From the NCBI RefSeq assembly GCF_017654505.1, contig NC_054537.1, positions 67,128,645 to 67,192,644 of the forward strand: DNA of 64,000 bases. The letters run 5' to 3'. The notes beneath the pieces are model-generated. The model did not search any database. It had not been told where the DNA came from and worked only from the letters and a program-made list of their open reading frames with translations. How positions within the stretch are numbered: the first letter of the stretch is position 1; the number at the start of each line of letters is the position of its first letter. Below are positions 39,001-44,939 of the stretch, piece after piece. This DNA comes from Polyodon spathula. Taxonomy: Eukaryota > Chordata > Actinopteri > Acipenseriformes > Polyodontidae. The position numbers and the translations under genes are program-made.

Positions 39001-42000
39001 AATTGGGCATTTGGCTACTGTTGTAGAAAAGGAGAACCTTAGGACATTGTATTTATTTTAAAATTAGGAAGAGGGTGGCCTCAGTCTTATTTCTAGACTC
39101 AAGGTCACGAAACCATCTGGATCTAGTTTCTGTTGGCCGATTACCAATCATCACCTGGTAATCGTTGGCTGGTAATCAATCATTCAATTGGAGTCTCGGT
39201 ACAACTGCACGTGAATTAATAAAAAGTGCAATTCCCCGTGCTCATATATTACTACATTTTACTTGCACATGAAGTGCTGTGCAATCCTCGTGCCTAAATA
39301 CACATAAACACTTTAAACACTCGTGTTACACAGACCCGTTTATATCCCGTGTACCAATGTCTATACACCAACATTTAAACACACCACACGCAACACATAA
39401 CAGATAATATACACAGGGGCGGGCACTTTGTCACAATTACATTTAGAAAAAAATATTTCGGTTTTACAGATTTGTATGTACCAGTGTACACGTGTTTACA
39501 CAACAGTGTTCAATGGAACTGCGTCTGTGTTTACAATGCTCCTGGATGCGGGCAATCAGCTGGCAGACGCGTACGCTCCTCCATATTGTACAATGCAGCC
39601 ATCATACCGGAAGTAGTGTTATATTTTATTTTTATGTAGTAGAAACAATGATTTCAGTTTTATAGTTTTGTGTGTACATATACTCGTTTATACCTGTACA
39701 TTGGCACATATACATACGCGTTTCTTTTGAAAGGTGTATTTTATTATATTTTTTCACTGTTGTTGTTTGTAGTCGTACTGTATATGCGCTCATTTTGAAA
39801 ATAAACCTTTTATGTTTCATTTTCCGTTTAAATACAGTGTTTCTTGCTATGCAAATGTTTGATATGATGTATGGTCAAAATGACCCATGTGGTAAAGTTC
39901 GAAAATCCAGCGGTTCTAGTGTTAACGAGAATTGCTCTTATAAGAAAATATTTTTACTATACGTTTAACTGCTCTTAGTCGACATCGCTCTCAAACATAA
40001 TTTACTGTCTTTATTTTCTCTTACTTGATTCTGCTCTCACTTACCGGTACTATTGACTTAATTGTATTTTATAACTGCAATTATCTGTAATGTGATATAT
40101 CTGTAATGTGATATATGCATTAATAGGCAACTGCTGTATTTTTTAGGTGACCGTGTATAAAGAAAAAAATAGCAGCTCTCAGGCTCCAGAAATAAATAGC
40201 TTACTTGGAGCACTGTTTGGTGAATTTAATCATGTTTGCCTTTTATCTAGGCCAATTTTCAAAGAGGTGAGGCTTTCTACTAGACAATTTAAAAATCAAA
40301 AAGCATTATTGCAGACTGCAGCATCTGAAATGTAGGCAAAAGAGAATTCCCAAGATGCCCCACTGTTTGCTACATCACTGTCACTGCATTGTCTGTCTTT
40401 TCTCACTAGCTGTGAAAGCTTGTGTGCTTCTTACATGGCTTTACGTGGCTAAATTACACATTTAAAAGTGTTTGCACAGCCAAAGACTACTTTACAGCAG
40501 GTGCCTTTTACTTCTACAGTATGTAACACAATGAGCTCAAACCTGGCAGCACACAGTTATACACATTGTGATACTAAAGCTTCCAATTCTGACCTACTCT
40601 AGAAGGAAACCAAAATGGTTCTTCTGTATGTCCTCCAGGCTACAATCTAAAATTGTCTGCACTGGTTTGACAAGTTTGACTACTTCGAATAAAAGGACTG
40701 AACCAACACAGAATCAGCAACAGCAAATACTAAAACGAATAGGCATAAGCTACCGTCTCAACAGGTTTTGTTAAATCGTACTATTTTTTCTTTGTTATAA
40801 GAATGAATTCAGTGAGTATATAATACAAAATGGGCAGTATAAAAAAAAGTGCAAAACCAAATGAGCTACCATTTGTGTGCTTTTTAAAAATTAAATACAC
40901 ATTTCAAAGAATTAGCAAATATCCACCATCTTTTTTAAAAAAATTTTTTTAAAGCACGTTTTGTAACCTTAAATAATTTGCAATGATGAATTTCATACTG
41001 TATGTGTGATAACTGTAAACCTTTAGCAGAAAAATCACTAATGCACTGGTGTGAAAACACCTACTGTAGACATAATACAGGGTTTGAGTGAATGGTTGTG
41101 CCCATAAAATACTAGGGATCAACTTTAAAGTATCAGCTTTAACTGTAGAAAGCTGTCAAGAAACTATTCCAACAATGTTTGTTCTTGCTAATTTTATACC
41201 ATGCTGTATTTGACTCCAAAAACTTTTATTCTGCAAAGAAAGCACCAAAAGACCACTTTGAAAATGAGTCAGTTAAAAAAGTGCCTTCTGGGGAAAAAAA
41301 AATGTAAAAATGATTATTAACATTGCTATTAGTAGTAGAACACATACATAATCTCTCCCATGTACTTTATCATCATAGAACTCTTCAGAAACTTAGTGGC
41401 CTCTGTTATGAGACACAGGGTTGGAGCAGCAGCCAGCGCTCTCCTTTTTCACATGCCAATACTGGTCCTGCCTCAAGTTTTCCCTAATATTTCTTAAAAA
41501 AATAAATAAAAAAAAAAAAAAACACACAGTGCATTTACTTACTTCCCCAAACTGGAATATCCTTGCTTTCCGCCTTCATTACGATAGAGGCCATGGTCAT
41601 GGTGACAGGAATTGCGTCGAAGTAAGAGGAATGCGGCGCAAGCGTCAGGATCGGAGCCTCCGTGGGCAGCGCCTGACGTCCCTTCACAGTCATCCAGTGG
41701 AACCCCCCAGCAAACCACATTGCCCGCATTATTACTTTGAGCAGAACATCAAAGACTCTGCAAGGGACAAGGACAGGCAAAGAGAAAACATTCAGACAAA
41801 AAGACTTCTTTGTCAGAACCTTTGTCTAAACTACTGTTAACTCTCTTTTGGGACTGATGAGTTTAAGGGAGCAAACTCAGGATCGTCACCCAGAAGAATG
41901 AGTTGCTGCAAGCATCCACTGTTGTCACATTTCATCCATAAACATGCATTCAAAAAATTACATACGTTTCAGCTAGTGCCTTCATCAGTGCACATTTGCA

Positions 42001-42477
42001 TTTTAAAAGAAACATATCCCCAAATCAGTTGTTTAATGTTTAACTTTATTTTGCAATATATGTTTTTAATTATAATGGAAAACAGTTCCTTGTATTTCCA
42101 AGCACAAATGGTTAATCTAGTTTGAATAAATTTGATCATTTGTTCAGTGGGTTTTAACCTGGTCAAATATATTCAAGAAATTGTTTGCAAATGTAAATTT
42201 CTACACCAACGTACACACATTCCTGCTGTCTCTGTTTCAGTTTACAATTGTTCCACTTTGTTGATGAAAGGAAAATGTTTTGCTTAATCAAAAGATGTAA
42301 AATGCCAAAAATGGTGACAGAAAATAATAAAAAAAAAAAATAATAATAAAAACAAGAAATCTTAAATCACTGTAAAGCCAAAAAAAAAGAAGGAGCAAAT
42401 CACTTGGAAGGTCACTATTACCTTGTCTTATACACAGGGTTTAGCAGTGTCTTTAACCTCACTGCATCACACCCCTA

Positions 42478-42512
<35 letters not shown>

Positions 42513-44939
42513 GTATCTGTGACCAACAGATGCATATCTGTATTCCCAGTCATGTGAAATCCATAGATTAGGGCCTAATGAATTTATTTCAATTGACTGA
42601 TTTCCTTATATGAACTGTAACTCAGTAAAATCTTTGAAATTGTTGCATGTTGCATTTATGTTTTTGTTCAGTGTATGTACATTGTTTCAAATTTATTCTG
42701 GATTAGAGATTTATTGATGATACACGTAACTGGCCCTTTTTTGAAACAGAACTGCAGCAATCAAAAACCATAAGGTTCCCAAAAATCCTGCATGGGTTTG
42801 TCTCGTTATAAAGCACAACAGCTCTAGGTCACCAGTTCAGCTGAAGCTCAGGTTAACTGTGATTGACAGCCTTTTATATCGAATGGCTTTTAGGGAAACT
42901 GATGGTCTCTGCTTGGTGTGAGCATAATTAAACCGACAAAGCATCACTACTGCAATAAATCCGAATCTTTCTGTCAGTCTCTCCTTGAGGCTAGGAGGAT
43001 AAATACATTTTAGAATTGGCACTCAGCAAGTTAAACAGGTGGCCCTTCAGGAAAGTTGAGGCATTTTGACAGGATAGTATGAGAAAGCGTAATCAAGCAG
43101 AGGTCGGCCTGGGACAGATTCTGTACAGTTAATTAAAAAAATAATATATATCCACTACCTGTCAAAAGTTTTAGAATACCTCCATTTTTCCAGTTTTTAT
43201 TGGAATTTATGCAGTTTAATGTTTCACTGTACTCTGAAATTACAGCATAGAACAAATAAACAATTGGAGATAAAAAATAAATCATGGAATGGTTTTGTTT
43301 AACAAAATTTTATCTAAGTTTTTGACTCAAAGTAGCCACCTTTTACAGATATAACAGTCGAACACACTCGTGGCATTCTTTCTACAATGGAAATCAAATA
43401 TTGTTCGGAAAGTTCTTCCCAACACTGTTGCAGAAGTTCCCACAAATGTGTTGCACTTGTAGGTTGCTTTGCTTTCACCCTTCTGTCCAGTTCATCCCAA
43501 ACCAGCTCGATGGGGTTTAAGTCTGGAGACTGTGCTGGCCATTCCATGATTTGAAGCCTACCGTCTTGTTCTTTTCTTCTAAGATAGTTCTGACATAGCC
43601 CGGAGGTATGCTTTGTGTTATTATCTTGCTGTAGGATGAACCCCTGACCAACTAGGCGTATACCAGAGGGTATTGCATGGCGCTGCAAAATGCTGTGGTA
43701 GCCGTTTTAGTTCAGGGTGCCACTCACTCTGTGCAGTCGCCGACTCTGGATCCAGCAAAAGAGCCCCACACCATCACGCTTCCTCCTCCATGTCTGACAG
43801 TTGGTATCAAACACCCCGAGGAACCTTCCTTTCGCCTACTCGACGGCGTACAAAAACCCTGCGTGATGAACCGAAGTTTTCAAATTTTGATTAATCAGTC
43901 CATAAGACCTTCTTCCAGTCTTCAGTAGTCCACTGGCGGTGCTTCATGGCCCAGGCAAGCCTCTTTTTTTTATTTTGCCATCTTAGCAATGGCTTTCTTA
44001 CTGCCACTTGACCTGTCAAACCTGCAGCTCAAAGTCTTCTCTTCACAGTTGAAACTGAGACTTGCTTACTTCGACCAGTGTTAAGCTGTGCTTGAAGCTG
44101 TTGTCCTGTGAGCCGCCTATCACGCAAGCTGTTGACTCTCAGAAACTTGACTTCTGATTCTGTTGTGGCTTTGGGTCTGCCAGACCTCTTCCTGTCAGAG
44201 TTTTCTCCAGTTTCCAAGTGCCTATTGATGGTTAGGAAACTGTACTCACTGACACCTTGGCTTTCTTTGCAATTTCTCTAAAGGAAAGACCTACACTTAA
44301 GGGTTATAATGGTCTGTCTTCCTTTGTTAATTGCCCTTTTCTCGCCATTATGATAGCAATACACTACTTCCAGCAGTACAATACTGTCCAAATAATGCTT
44401 AAAAGGGTGTAGTAACACAGTCTGTTCCAACACTGCTTTTATACAGACAGAGGGTTTGTAAGTAATCAACAAAAGTTGGGACACCTGTAGGAATTGTTAG
44501 CATCAACTTTCAAGGCTTAATTTTCTTCCATTGCTGCAGAACAGCTGTAAGTTGTTAACCCATTACTTGTTCCCTGAAAAAGGCATTTTTGTATAACTCT
44601 GAAATGTACATTATTTTTCAGTTTTTAGTAACCTAAACATTTTTTTTTAACCTCTGGCAGTTTACCGCTTACCTTTGTACCATTTCAGGTTACTCACTGG
44701 ACTTGAACTGCTTAAATTTCAATAAAAACTGGAAAAATGGGGGTGTTCTAAAACTTCCATATTATATATATATAATGGAAACTGTTGTGTATTACTTACT
44801 TTCTCCACCATGAGAGGGGCTCTATTACTTTTTCTGAGCGCCCCATGGAGGCGAGGAATGCGAAGGGCCAGGCCAGCAACATCATGAACGCAGCGAAGAA
44901 GAGGCGGATAGGAAACAGCGTCACTGTCATTACTGCAAT
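10972..44939 (-). CDS. lpcat1: LPCAT1, lysophosphatidylcholine acyltransferase 1, exons 2-14 (first exon not found)
   Basis: Acyl-CoA-dependent enzyme that reacylates lysophosphatidylcholine (and lyso-PAF), important for saturated PC in surfactant and for lipid droplets; a membrane protein of the ER and lipid droplets. Thirteen exons with GT-AG boundaries join in frame into 489 residues plus stop. Numbering from the first residue seen: hydrophobic membrane segment about 5-32; HX4D catalytic motif H89-D94; EGT motif 162-164 inside FPEGTCTNR; lyso-PL acyltransferase core to about 230; EF-hand loop 346-357; degenerate EF-hand-like segments about 382-440; C-terminus KKLN, a KKXX-type ER retrieval signal. 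Length agrees with mammalian LPCAT1 (about 534) less its first exon. LPCAT2 was considered, but the residues around HX4D ([10 protein letters not shown]) and the EF-hand region read as LPCAT1. The exons have no stops or frameshifts, so the gene looks functional. Exon 1, promoter and start codon are not identified. Confidence 0.95.
11668..12270. mobile_element. piggyBac-like non-autonomous element (MITE)
   Basis: It starts CCCTATTATG + TTTCGGGTC and ends ...CATAGGAGGG, immediately followed by TTAA, the piggyBac target site. Internal tttcgggtctatttgacccg and a related tttcgggtcactgtgacccg form short palindromes, and gacccaaaacataacag lies near the other end. There is no transposase. The left flank is CTGA, not TTAA, so the duplication has decayed or the left edge is slightly off. 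It lies in LPCAT1 intron 13. Confidence 0.5.
12728..12823. repeat. Imperfect inverted repeat, about 96 bp
   Basis: Arms agttttcggccttaa and ttttgt...gtcagaaactgataa pair with ttatcagtttccgac...acaaaa and gaaggctgaaaact across a short centre (about 12770-12784). This is a hairpin-forming palindrome in LPCAT1 intron 13, possibly a small fold-back transposon. No target duplication was established. Confidence 0.6.
13311..13452 (-). CDS. lpcat1: LPCAT1 exon 13: degenerate EF-hand segment
   Basis: 142 bp: 47 codons plus the first base of Asp428. Acceptor ...tttttaatag, donor GTAAGTATT. It encodes [38 protein letters not shown] and KGKITF. The two EF-like loops here lack some canonical acidic ligands and are probably weak calcium sites or structural. 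Confidence 0.95.
14005..14064. repeat. (AT)n microsatellite
   Basis: About 60 bp of AT dinucleotides with one interruption near 14040, in LPCAT1 intron 12. Confidence 0.9.
15070..15168 (-). CDS. lpcat1: LPCAT1 exon 12: EF-hand loop
   Basis: 99 bp, exactly 33 codons. Acceptor ...tttctttcag, donor GTAGGTATA. It completes the EF-hand loop: D346 (position 1), D350 (5), D354 (9) and E357 (12) are good calcium ligands, while position 3 is Lys. It then runs [20 protein letters not shown]. Its last codon is ATG (Met380) where the LPCAT1s I know have Lys, a single-base difference at the exon edge. Confidence 0.94.
15330..15498. mobile_element. Small hAT-like MITE, 169 bp
   Basis: Its ends are CAGGGGTGTCCAA and, reversed, CAGGGCTGGCCAAA, the short inverted ends typical of hAT elements. 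The flanks gtatagtt and atttagtt match at 6 of 8 positions, consistent with a decayed 8-bp target duplication. The left end resembles the cAGGGGTGTCCAATC repeat common in fish genomes. It lies in LPCAT1 intron 11, about 160 bp upstream of exon 12. Confidence 0.6.
16430..16640. repeat. Possible pogo/Tigger-like terminal repeat fragment
   Basis: The sequence carries repeated ggaacacctc/gaacacc motifs (cacataggaacacct twice), then gccggtagcaatttgttcac-like sequence reminiscent of pogo/Tigger-type ends. Only one end is visible. The minus-strand reading frame over it is a chance ORF. Class assignment is a guess from style. Confidence 0.25.
17000..17153 (-). CDS. lpcat1: LPCAT1 exon 11: start of EF-hand region
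   Basis: 154 bp: one base completing Ser296, then 51 codons. Acceptor ...cttttgtag, donor GTAAGAAAA. It starts [19 protein letters not shown] and ends [13 protein letters not shown], the entering helix and first two loop residues (D346, E347) of the first EF-hand. The EF loop is therefore split across exons 11 and 12. Confidence 0.96.
19165..19400. repeat. Dispersed fish-type repeat with a 14-bp hairpin
   Basis: It starts cttcccaaccctggtcctg, a motif frequent at ends of fish non-autonomous DNA transposons. Inside, gcaaatttcaagtt (19308-19321) and its exact reverse complement (19342-19355) form a perfect 14-bp stem with a 20-nt loop. The right end is not defined. It lies in LPCAT1 intron 10-proximal sequence, just downstream of exon 10. 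Confidence 0.45.
19467..19592 (-). CDS. lpcat1: LPCAT1 exon 10
   Basis: 126 bp: one base completing Lys254, 41 codons, two bases of Ser296. Acceptor ...gcctgtcag, donor GTGAGTTAA. It encodes the [19 protein letters not shown] segment and [14 protein letters not shown], the conserved helical linker between the catalytic and EF-hand domains. Confidence 0.95.
19966..20048 (-). CDS. lpcat1: LPCAT1 exon 9
   Basis: 83 bp: 27 codons plus two bases of Lys254. Acceptor ...aaatgcag, donor GTAAGTAAAC. It encodes [18 protein letters not shown] and ends ...VRRLMA. This marks the end of the acyltransferase domain and the start of the linker to the EF-hand region. Confidence 0.95.
20961..21015 (-). CDS. 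lpcat1: LPCAT1 exon 8
   Basis: 55 bp: one base completing Ala208, then 18 codons encoding [18 protein letters not shown]. Acceptor ...gtgtttaag. The donor GTCAGT is a weaker match to consensus than the other donors of this gene but is still a valid GT site. Confidence 0.93.
21680..21714 (-). CDS. lpcat1: LPCAT1 exon 7 (35-bp microexon)
   Basis: 11 codons plus two bases of the next Ala: [11 protein letters not shown]. Acceptor ...atttcag, donor GTAAGTAC. It is too short to stand out as an ORF and was recognised from the conserved [12 protein letters not shown] block and matching splice phases on both sides. Confidence 0.93.
23961..24019 (-). CDS. lpcat1: LPCAT1 exon 6
   Basis: 59 bp: two bases completing Gly177, then 19 codons giving [19 protein letters not shown]. 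Acceptor ...gtctttag, donor GTAAGATCC. This is the conserved GAFIP..PVQPV block of the acyltransferase fold. The last residue is Met where mammalian LPCAT1 has Leu, a mild change. Confidence 0.94.
24408..26024 (-). mobile_element. Tc1-family DNA transposon, 1,617 bp, nearly complete
   Basis: It is bounded by inverted ends (cagtggcttgcgaaagtatt + gacccccc at left, its reverse complement at right) and by a TA on each side (24406-24407 and 26025-26026), the Tc1/mariner target duplication. The TIR continues well matched to about 48 bp (through ttttcctattttg). The size is typical of Tc1. It sits in LPCAT1 intron 5, starting 389 bp from exon 6, with its transposase in the same orientation as the host gene. 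Confidence 0.95.
24629..25649 (-). pseudogene. Tc1 transposase, one stop and one frameshift
   Basis: The start is ATG at 25649 (MKTKELSR), after which codon 9 is TAG (25625-25623). Reading then continues [20 protein letters not shown], the paired-like helix-turn-helix, through GRPPKL and the DDE domain. The catalytic triad is visible: D in WSDETKIE, D in [10 protein letters not shown] in [11 protein letters not shown] (DD34E type). One frame change lies near 25140, just after GKRYVWRK. It ends ...[16 protein letters not shown] at 24629. Only two lesions separate it from a full-length frame of about 340 codons, so the copy is dead but not old. Confidence 0.92.
26025..29680. other. Intron 5 sequence, no gene recognised
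   Basis: AT-rich intronic DNA containing the (CT)n array and scattered simple repeats. None of the short ORFs shows a domain. Confidence 0.6.
26995..27115. repeat. (CT)n microsatellite, about 120 bp
   Basis: A nearly pure CT array with a few ccct interruptions. It produces spurious Ser-Leu and Arg-Glu reading frames on the two strands. Confidence 0.95.
29680..31042 (+). pseudogene. BEN-domain-like protein, decayed, with exon-like blocks
   Basis: Three blocks look like old exons on the plus strand. About 29680-29781 ends in a good donor (aag|gtaaga). About 29927-30069 follows ttttaccag, reads [17 protein letters not shown] with a highly charged, coiled-coil-like composition, and ends aaag|gtacaa. 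About 30384-31042 ends with [40 protein letters not shown] and LWGYLHRQF, which resembles the C-terminal half of a BEN domain (DNA/protein-interaction fold). In-frame stops (for example after KKRKMKL) and frame changes show it is not functional. It lies antisense within LPCAT1 intron 5; the LTR element inserted about 80 bp beyond its end. Confidence 0.45.
31117..31121. repeat. Target-site duplication GGACC (left)
   Basis: GGACC directly abuts the left LTR and is repeated directly after the right LTR at 34932-34936. Five base pairs is the usual length for Ty3/gypsy-type and many retroviral-like integrases. Confidence 0.9.
31122..31767 (-). repeat. 3' LTR, 646 bp
   Basis: This is the downstream LTR with respect to the element's minus-strand orientation. 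It contains TATATATA at 31484-31491 (minus-strand promoter candidate) and a perfect 14-bp inverted repeat just upstream of it (31497-31510 with 31530-31543). It looks identical to 34286-34931. Confidence 0.95.
31772..31780 (-). other. Polypurine tract
   Basis: AGGAGGGGG on the minus strand, four bases (TATA) before the 3' LTR. It is the expected plus-strand primer for reverse transcription. The left-edge element has the equivalent ggggggagatata before its LTR. Confidence 0.75.
31800..34169 (-). CDS. Gag-like zinc-knuckle protein made mostly of minisatellite repeats (789 codons)
   Basis: The frame starts [19 protein letters not shown], 117 bp inside the element. Residues C26, C29, H34 and C39 form a CX2CX4HX4C zinc knuckle, the nucleic-acid-binding motif of retrotransposon Gag. 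A basic segment ([17 protein letters not shown]) follows, then Pro-rich PHQSP repeats, a 16-residue repeat ([16 protein letters not shown] type), a 12/13-residue repeat (PAEGECLL), an 8-residue repeat (ASLASPKD type) and a 9-residue repeat (LHRLGLPAA type), before a unique tail ending [10 protein letters not shown]. No capsid fold, protease or RT is recognisable. Indels inside the arrays change the frame, but the repeats are open in several frames, so the ORF survives. The tail frame differs from the left-edge relative. It could encode an RNA-binding packaging protein or be largely passenger sequence. A plus-strand 794-codon frame overlaps it. Confidence 0.6.
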   Translation of the reverse strand: MEGWDWRDGCQDLEEFLGGLEDQGWCLACGEFGHPVVRCPYQEGEEELPQERKVRRWQRRGKGKRKAEVPPLSPQPHQSPAREEEPHQSPASEGEPHQSPVSRGDYTPLPPPPPGDYTPLLPPPAGAEQQELPLPPPPPPAGAEQQELPLPPPPPPAGAEQQEQGAAASASATSTGRRRAAGAASASATSTGRRRAAGAASASATSTGGESSRSCLCLRHLHRQGESSRSCLCLRHLHRQGESSRSCLCLRHLHRQGQSSRSCLCLRHLHRQGESSRSCLCLRHLHRQEQSCRSPLPPPPAEGECLLGPCPPAEGECLLGPCPPAEGECLLGPCPPAEGECLLVSLPPPAEGECLLVSLPPPAEGECLLVSLPPPAEGECLLVSLPPPAEGECLLVSLPPPAEGECLLGPCPPAEGECLLGPCPPAEGECLLGPCPPAEGECLLVSLPPPAEGECLLVSLPPPAEGECLLVSLPPPSRGEELELPLPPPPSGGEEQELPLPAPEGPGLDAGGPQQPLHRLLREARGRTSRLQWPKRGPTPAPQLVLTASLASPKDASLASPKDASLASPKDASLASPKDASSLRPRMPASLRPRMPLHRLGLPAALHRLGLPAALHRLGLPAALHRLGLPAALHRLGLPAAPHHSRKYCGRNPTKGSCRPRRRGRRSGDRQPQQQFRCRRRGRRSGDRQTPAAVSPPEIVGEVRRPAPSAVSSLQEERWLKPHQGELPAPKEGEGQETTPQAAFPLLGLPWQENATLLTALRPVGPWKPLVLAKDFGRDFWAFKGGGGH
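32240..32385. repeat. 27-bp minisatellite, about 5 copies
   Basis: The unit gatgcagagcggcgggcaac + cccaggc is repeated almost without change. On the minus strand it encodes a nine-residue repeat (LPAALHRLG type). Confidence 0.95.
32386..32530. repeat. 24-bp minisatellite, 6 copies
   Basis: The unit ggcatccttgggcgaagcga + ggct is repeated, with one shortened junction near 32425 that changes the frame. On the minus strand it reads ASLASPKD in one frame and ASLRPRMP in another. Confidence 0.95.
32745..33275. repeat. Interleaved 39-bp and 36-bp minisatellite with order A3-B3-A5-B3
   Basis: Both units share agcaggcattcaccctctgc + tggt. Type A adds gggggaagtgatacc (39 bp); type B adds ggacagggaccc (36 bp). 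From the left the order is three A, three B, five A, three B. On the minus strand they encode [13 protein letters not shown] and [12 protein letters not shown]. The blockwise order implies duplication of whole A-B blocks. Confidence 0.95.
33300..33810. repeat. 48-bp minisatellite, about 10 copies
   Basis: The unit ggtggaggtggcggaggcag + aggcagctcctgctgctctc + cccctgcc is repeated with small variants (ccccc/gcgcc, one 45-bp copy near 33545, one expanded copy near 33670). The minus-strand frame is open in all three phases: [32 protein letters not shown] and [16 protein letters not shown]. Confidence 0.95.
34266..34283 (-). other. Primer-binding-site candidate (tRNA-Leu type)
   Basis: On the minus strand TGGTGTCCTGCGTGGGAT begins two bases inside the 5' LTR. 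It starts with the obligatory TGG and shares TGGTGTC and GTGGGAT with sequences complementary to vertebrate tRNA-Leu 3' ends. The middle differs, so the tRNA assignment is an inference. Confidence 0.6.
34286..34931 (-). repeat. 5' LTR, 646 bp
   Basis: This is the upstream LTR, expected to carry the active promoter. The TATA box candidate is at 34648-34655, with the same 14-bp inverted repeat at 34661-34674 and 34694-34707. It is identical by eye to the 3' LTR. Confidence 0.95.
34648..34655 (-). promoter_or_regulatory. LTR TATA box candidate
   Basis: TATATATA on the minus strand within the 5' LTR, followed in the direction of transcription by agatgcacgttggcac. It is the only clear TATA element in the LTR. 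The hairpin lies 5 bp upstream of it. Confidence 0.5.
34932..34936. repeat. Target-site duplication GGACC (right)
   Basis: Right-hand copy of the 5-bp duplication that flanks the LTR retrotransposon. Confidence 0.9.
35255..35315 (-). CDS. lpcat1: LPCAT1 exon 5: EGT motif
   Basis: 61 bp: 20 codons plus the first base of Gly177. It follows acceptor ...tattctag and ends at donor GTATGT. It encodes [20 protein letters not shown]. The EGT motif (residues 162-164) is the second catalytic or substrate-binding motif of LPCAT1. The next exon lies 11.2 kb away, beyond a large TE-filled intron. Confidence 0.95.
35904..36016 (-). CDS. lpcat1: LPCAT1 exon 4
   Basis: 113 bp: two bases completing Thr119, then 37 codons ending at Gln156. 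Acceptor ...ttttctttag, donor GTACGG. The product contains [20 protein letters not shown] and EEIKRRA, a conserved acyltransferase block that binds the acceptor lysolipid in this family (family knowledge). The exon lies about 970 bp from the young LTR retrotransposon. Confidence 0.95.
36017..39206. other. LPCAT1 intron 3 sequence, nothing recognised
   Basis: Mostly AT-rich. A poly(T) tract lies at about 38202-38222, and a more GC-rich block at about 38700-39000 looks repeat-derived but unassigned. Confidence 0.5.
39207..39435 (-). repeat. LTR fragment of the same family as 31122-34931
   Basis: From gcacgtgaattaata to gggcgggcactttgtcaca it matches the right-hand 225 bp or so of the LTR with few changes (extra aa in the A-run, ttac to tcac at the edge). 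The match begins exactly at the outer edge of the LTR's internal hairpin. The flank before it shows only vague resemblance. Same orientation as the complete element. Confidence 0.85.
39436..41542. other. LPCAT1 intron 3 sequence
   Basis: A stretch at 39870-39925 (tatggtcaaaatgacccatg, then gttaac) is reminiscent of the piggyBac-like element at 11.7 kb, but no matching end was found. Otherwise unremarkable. Confidence 0.4.
41543..41757 (-). CDS. lpcat1: LPCAT1 exon 3: HX4D catalytic motif
   Basis: 215 bp: one base completing Lys47, 71 codons, and one base of the next Thr. Acceptor ...cccttgcag, donor GTAAGTAAA. It carries [12 protein letters not shown] and then [18 protein letters not shown]89 and D94 form the HX4D motif in which the histidine acts as general base in glycerolipid acyltransferases. 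Confidence 0.96.
42480..42509. repeat. Poly(T) tract
   Basis: About 29 T residues directly before the Tc1-type terminal fragment, in LPCAT1 intron 2. Confidence 0.9.
42538..42675. repeat. Terminal fragment of a Tc1-type element
   Basis: The segment includes ccagtcatgtgaaatccata, gaaattgttgcatgttgca and tttttgttcagtgta. I recognise this as a terminal repeat that occurs in many fish (notably salmonid) genomes. No second end and no transposase were found nearby. The assignment is from memory of the motif. Confidence 0.4.
43153..44762 (-). mobile_element. Decayed Tc1/mariner element, about 1.6 kb
   Basis: The left end ctgtcaaaagttttagaata + cctccatttttccag is matched by an inverted right end (ctggaaaaatgggggtgttc + taaaacttcc); the last bases on the right are eroded. 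The transposase lies on the minus strand. It is in LPCAT1 intron 2, with its right edge about 37 bp from the exon 2 donor. Confidence 0.85.
43314..44230 (-). pseudogene. Tc1/mariner transposase remnant
   Basis: The N-terminal remnant (44217-44029) retains [14 protein letters not shown] and a helix-turn-helix-like segment. The C-terminal remnant (43688-43314) retains QQDNNTKHT and [17 protein letters not shown], which carry the second D and the E of the DDE triad, and ends [12 protein letters not shown]. Near 43890 the expected DES of the first catalytic block has a stop in place of Glu. Several frame changes; inactive. Confidence 0.85.
44800..44939 (-). CDS. lpcat1: LPCAT1 exon 2: membrane segment
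   Basis: 140 bp, 46 codons plus two bases of a split Lys codon. The acceptor is ...ttttcag and the donor is GTAAGTAAT. It encodes the hydrophobic stretch after the N-terminus ([20 protein letters not shown]), the predicted membrane-anchoring segment, then [16 protein letters not shown]. The decayed end of a Tc1 element lies only about 37 bp beyond the donor. Confidence 0.92.
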
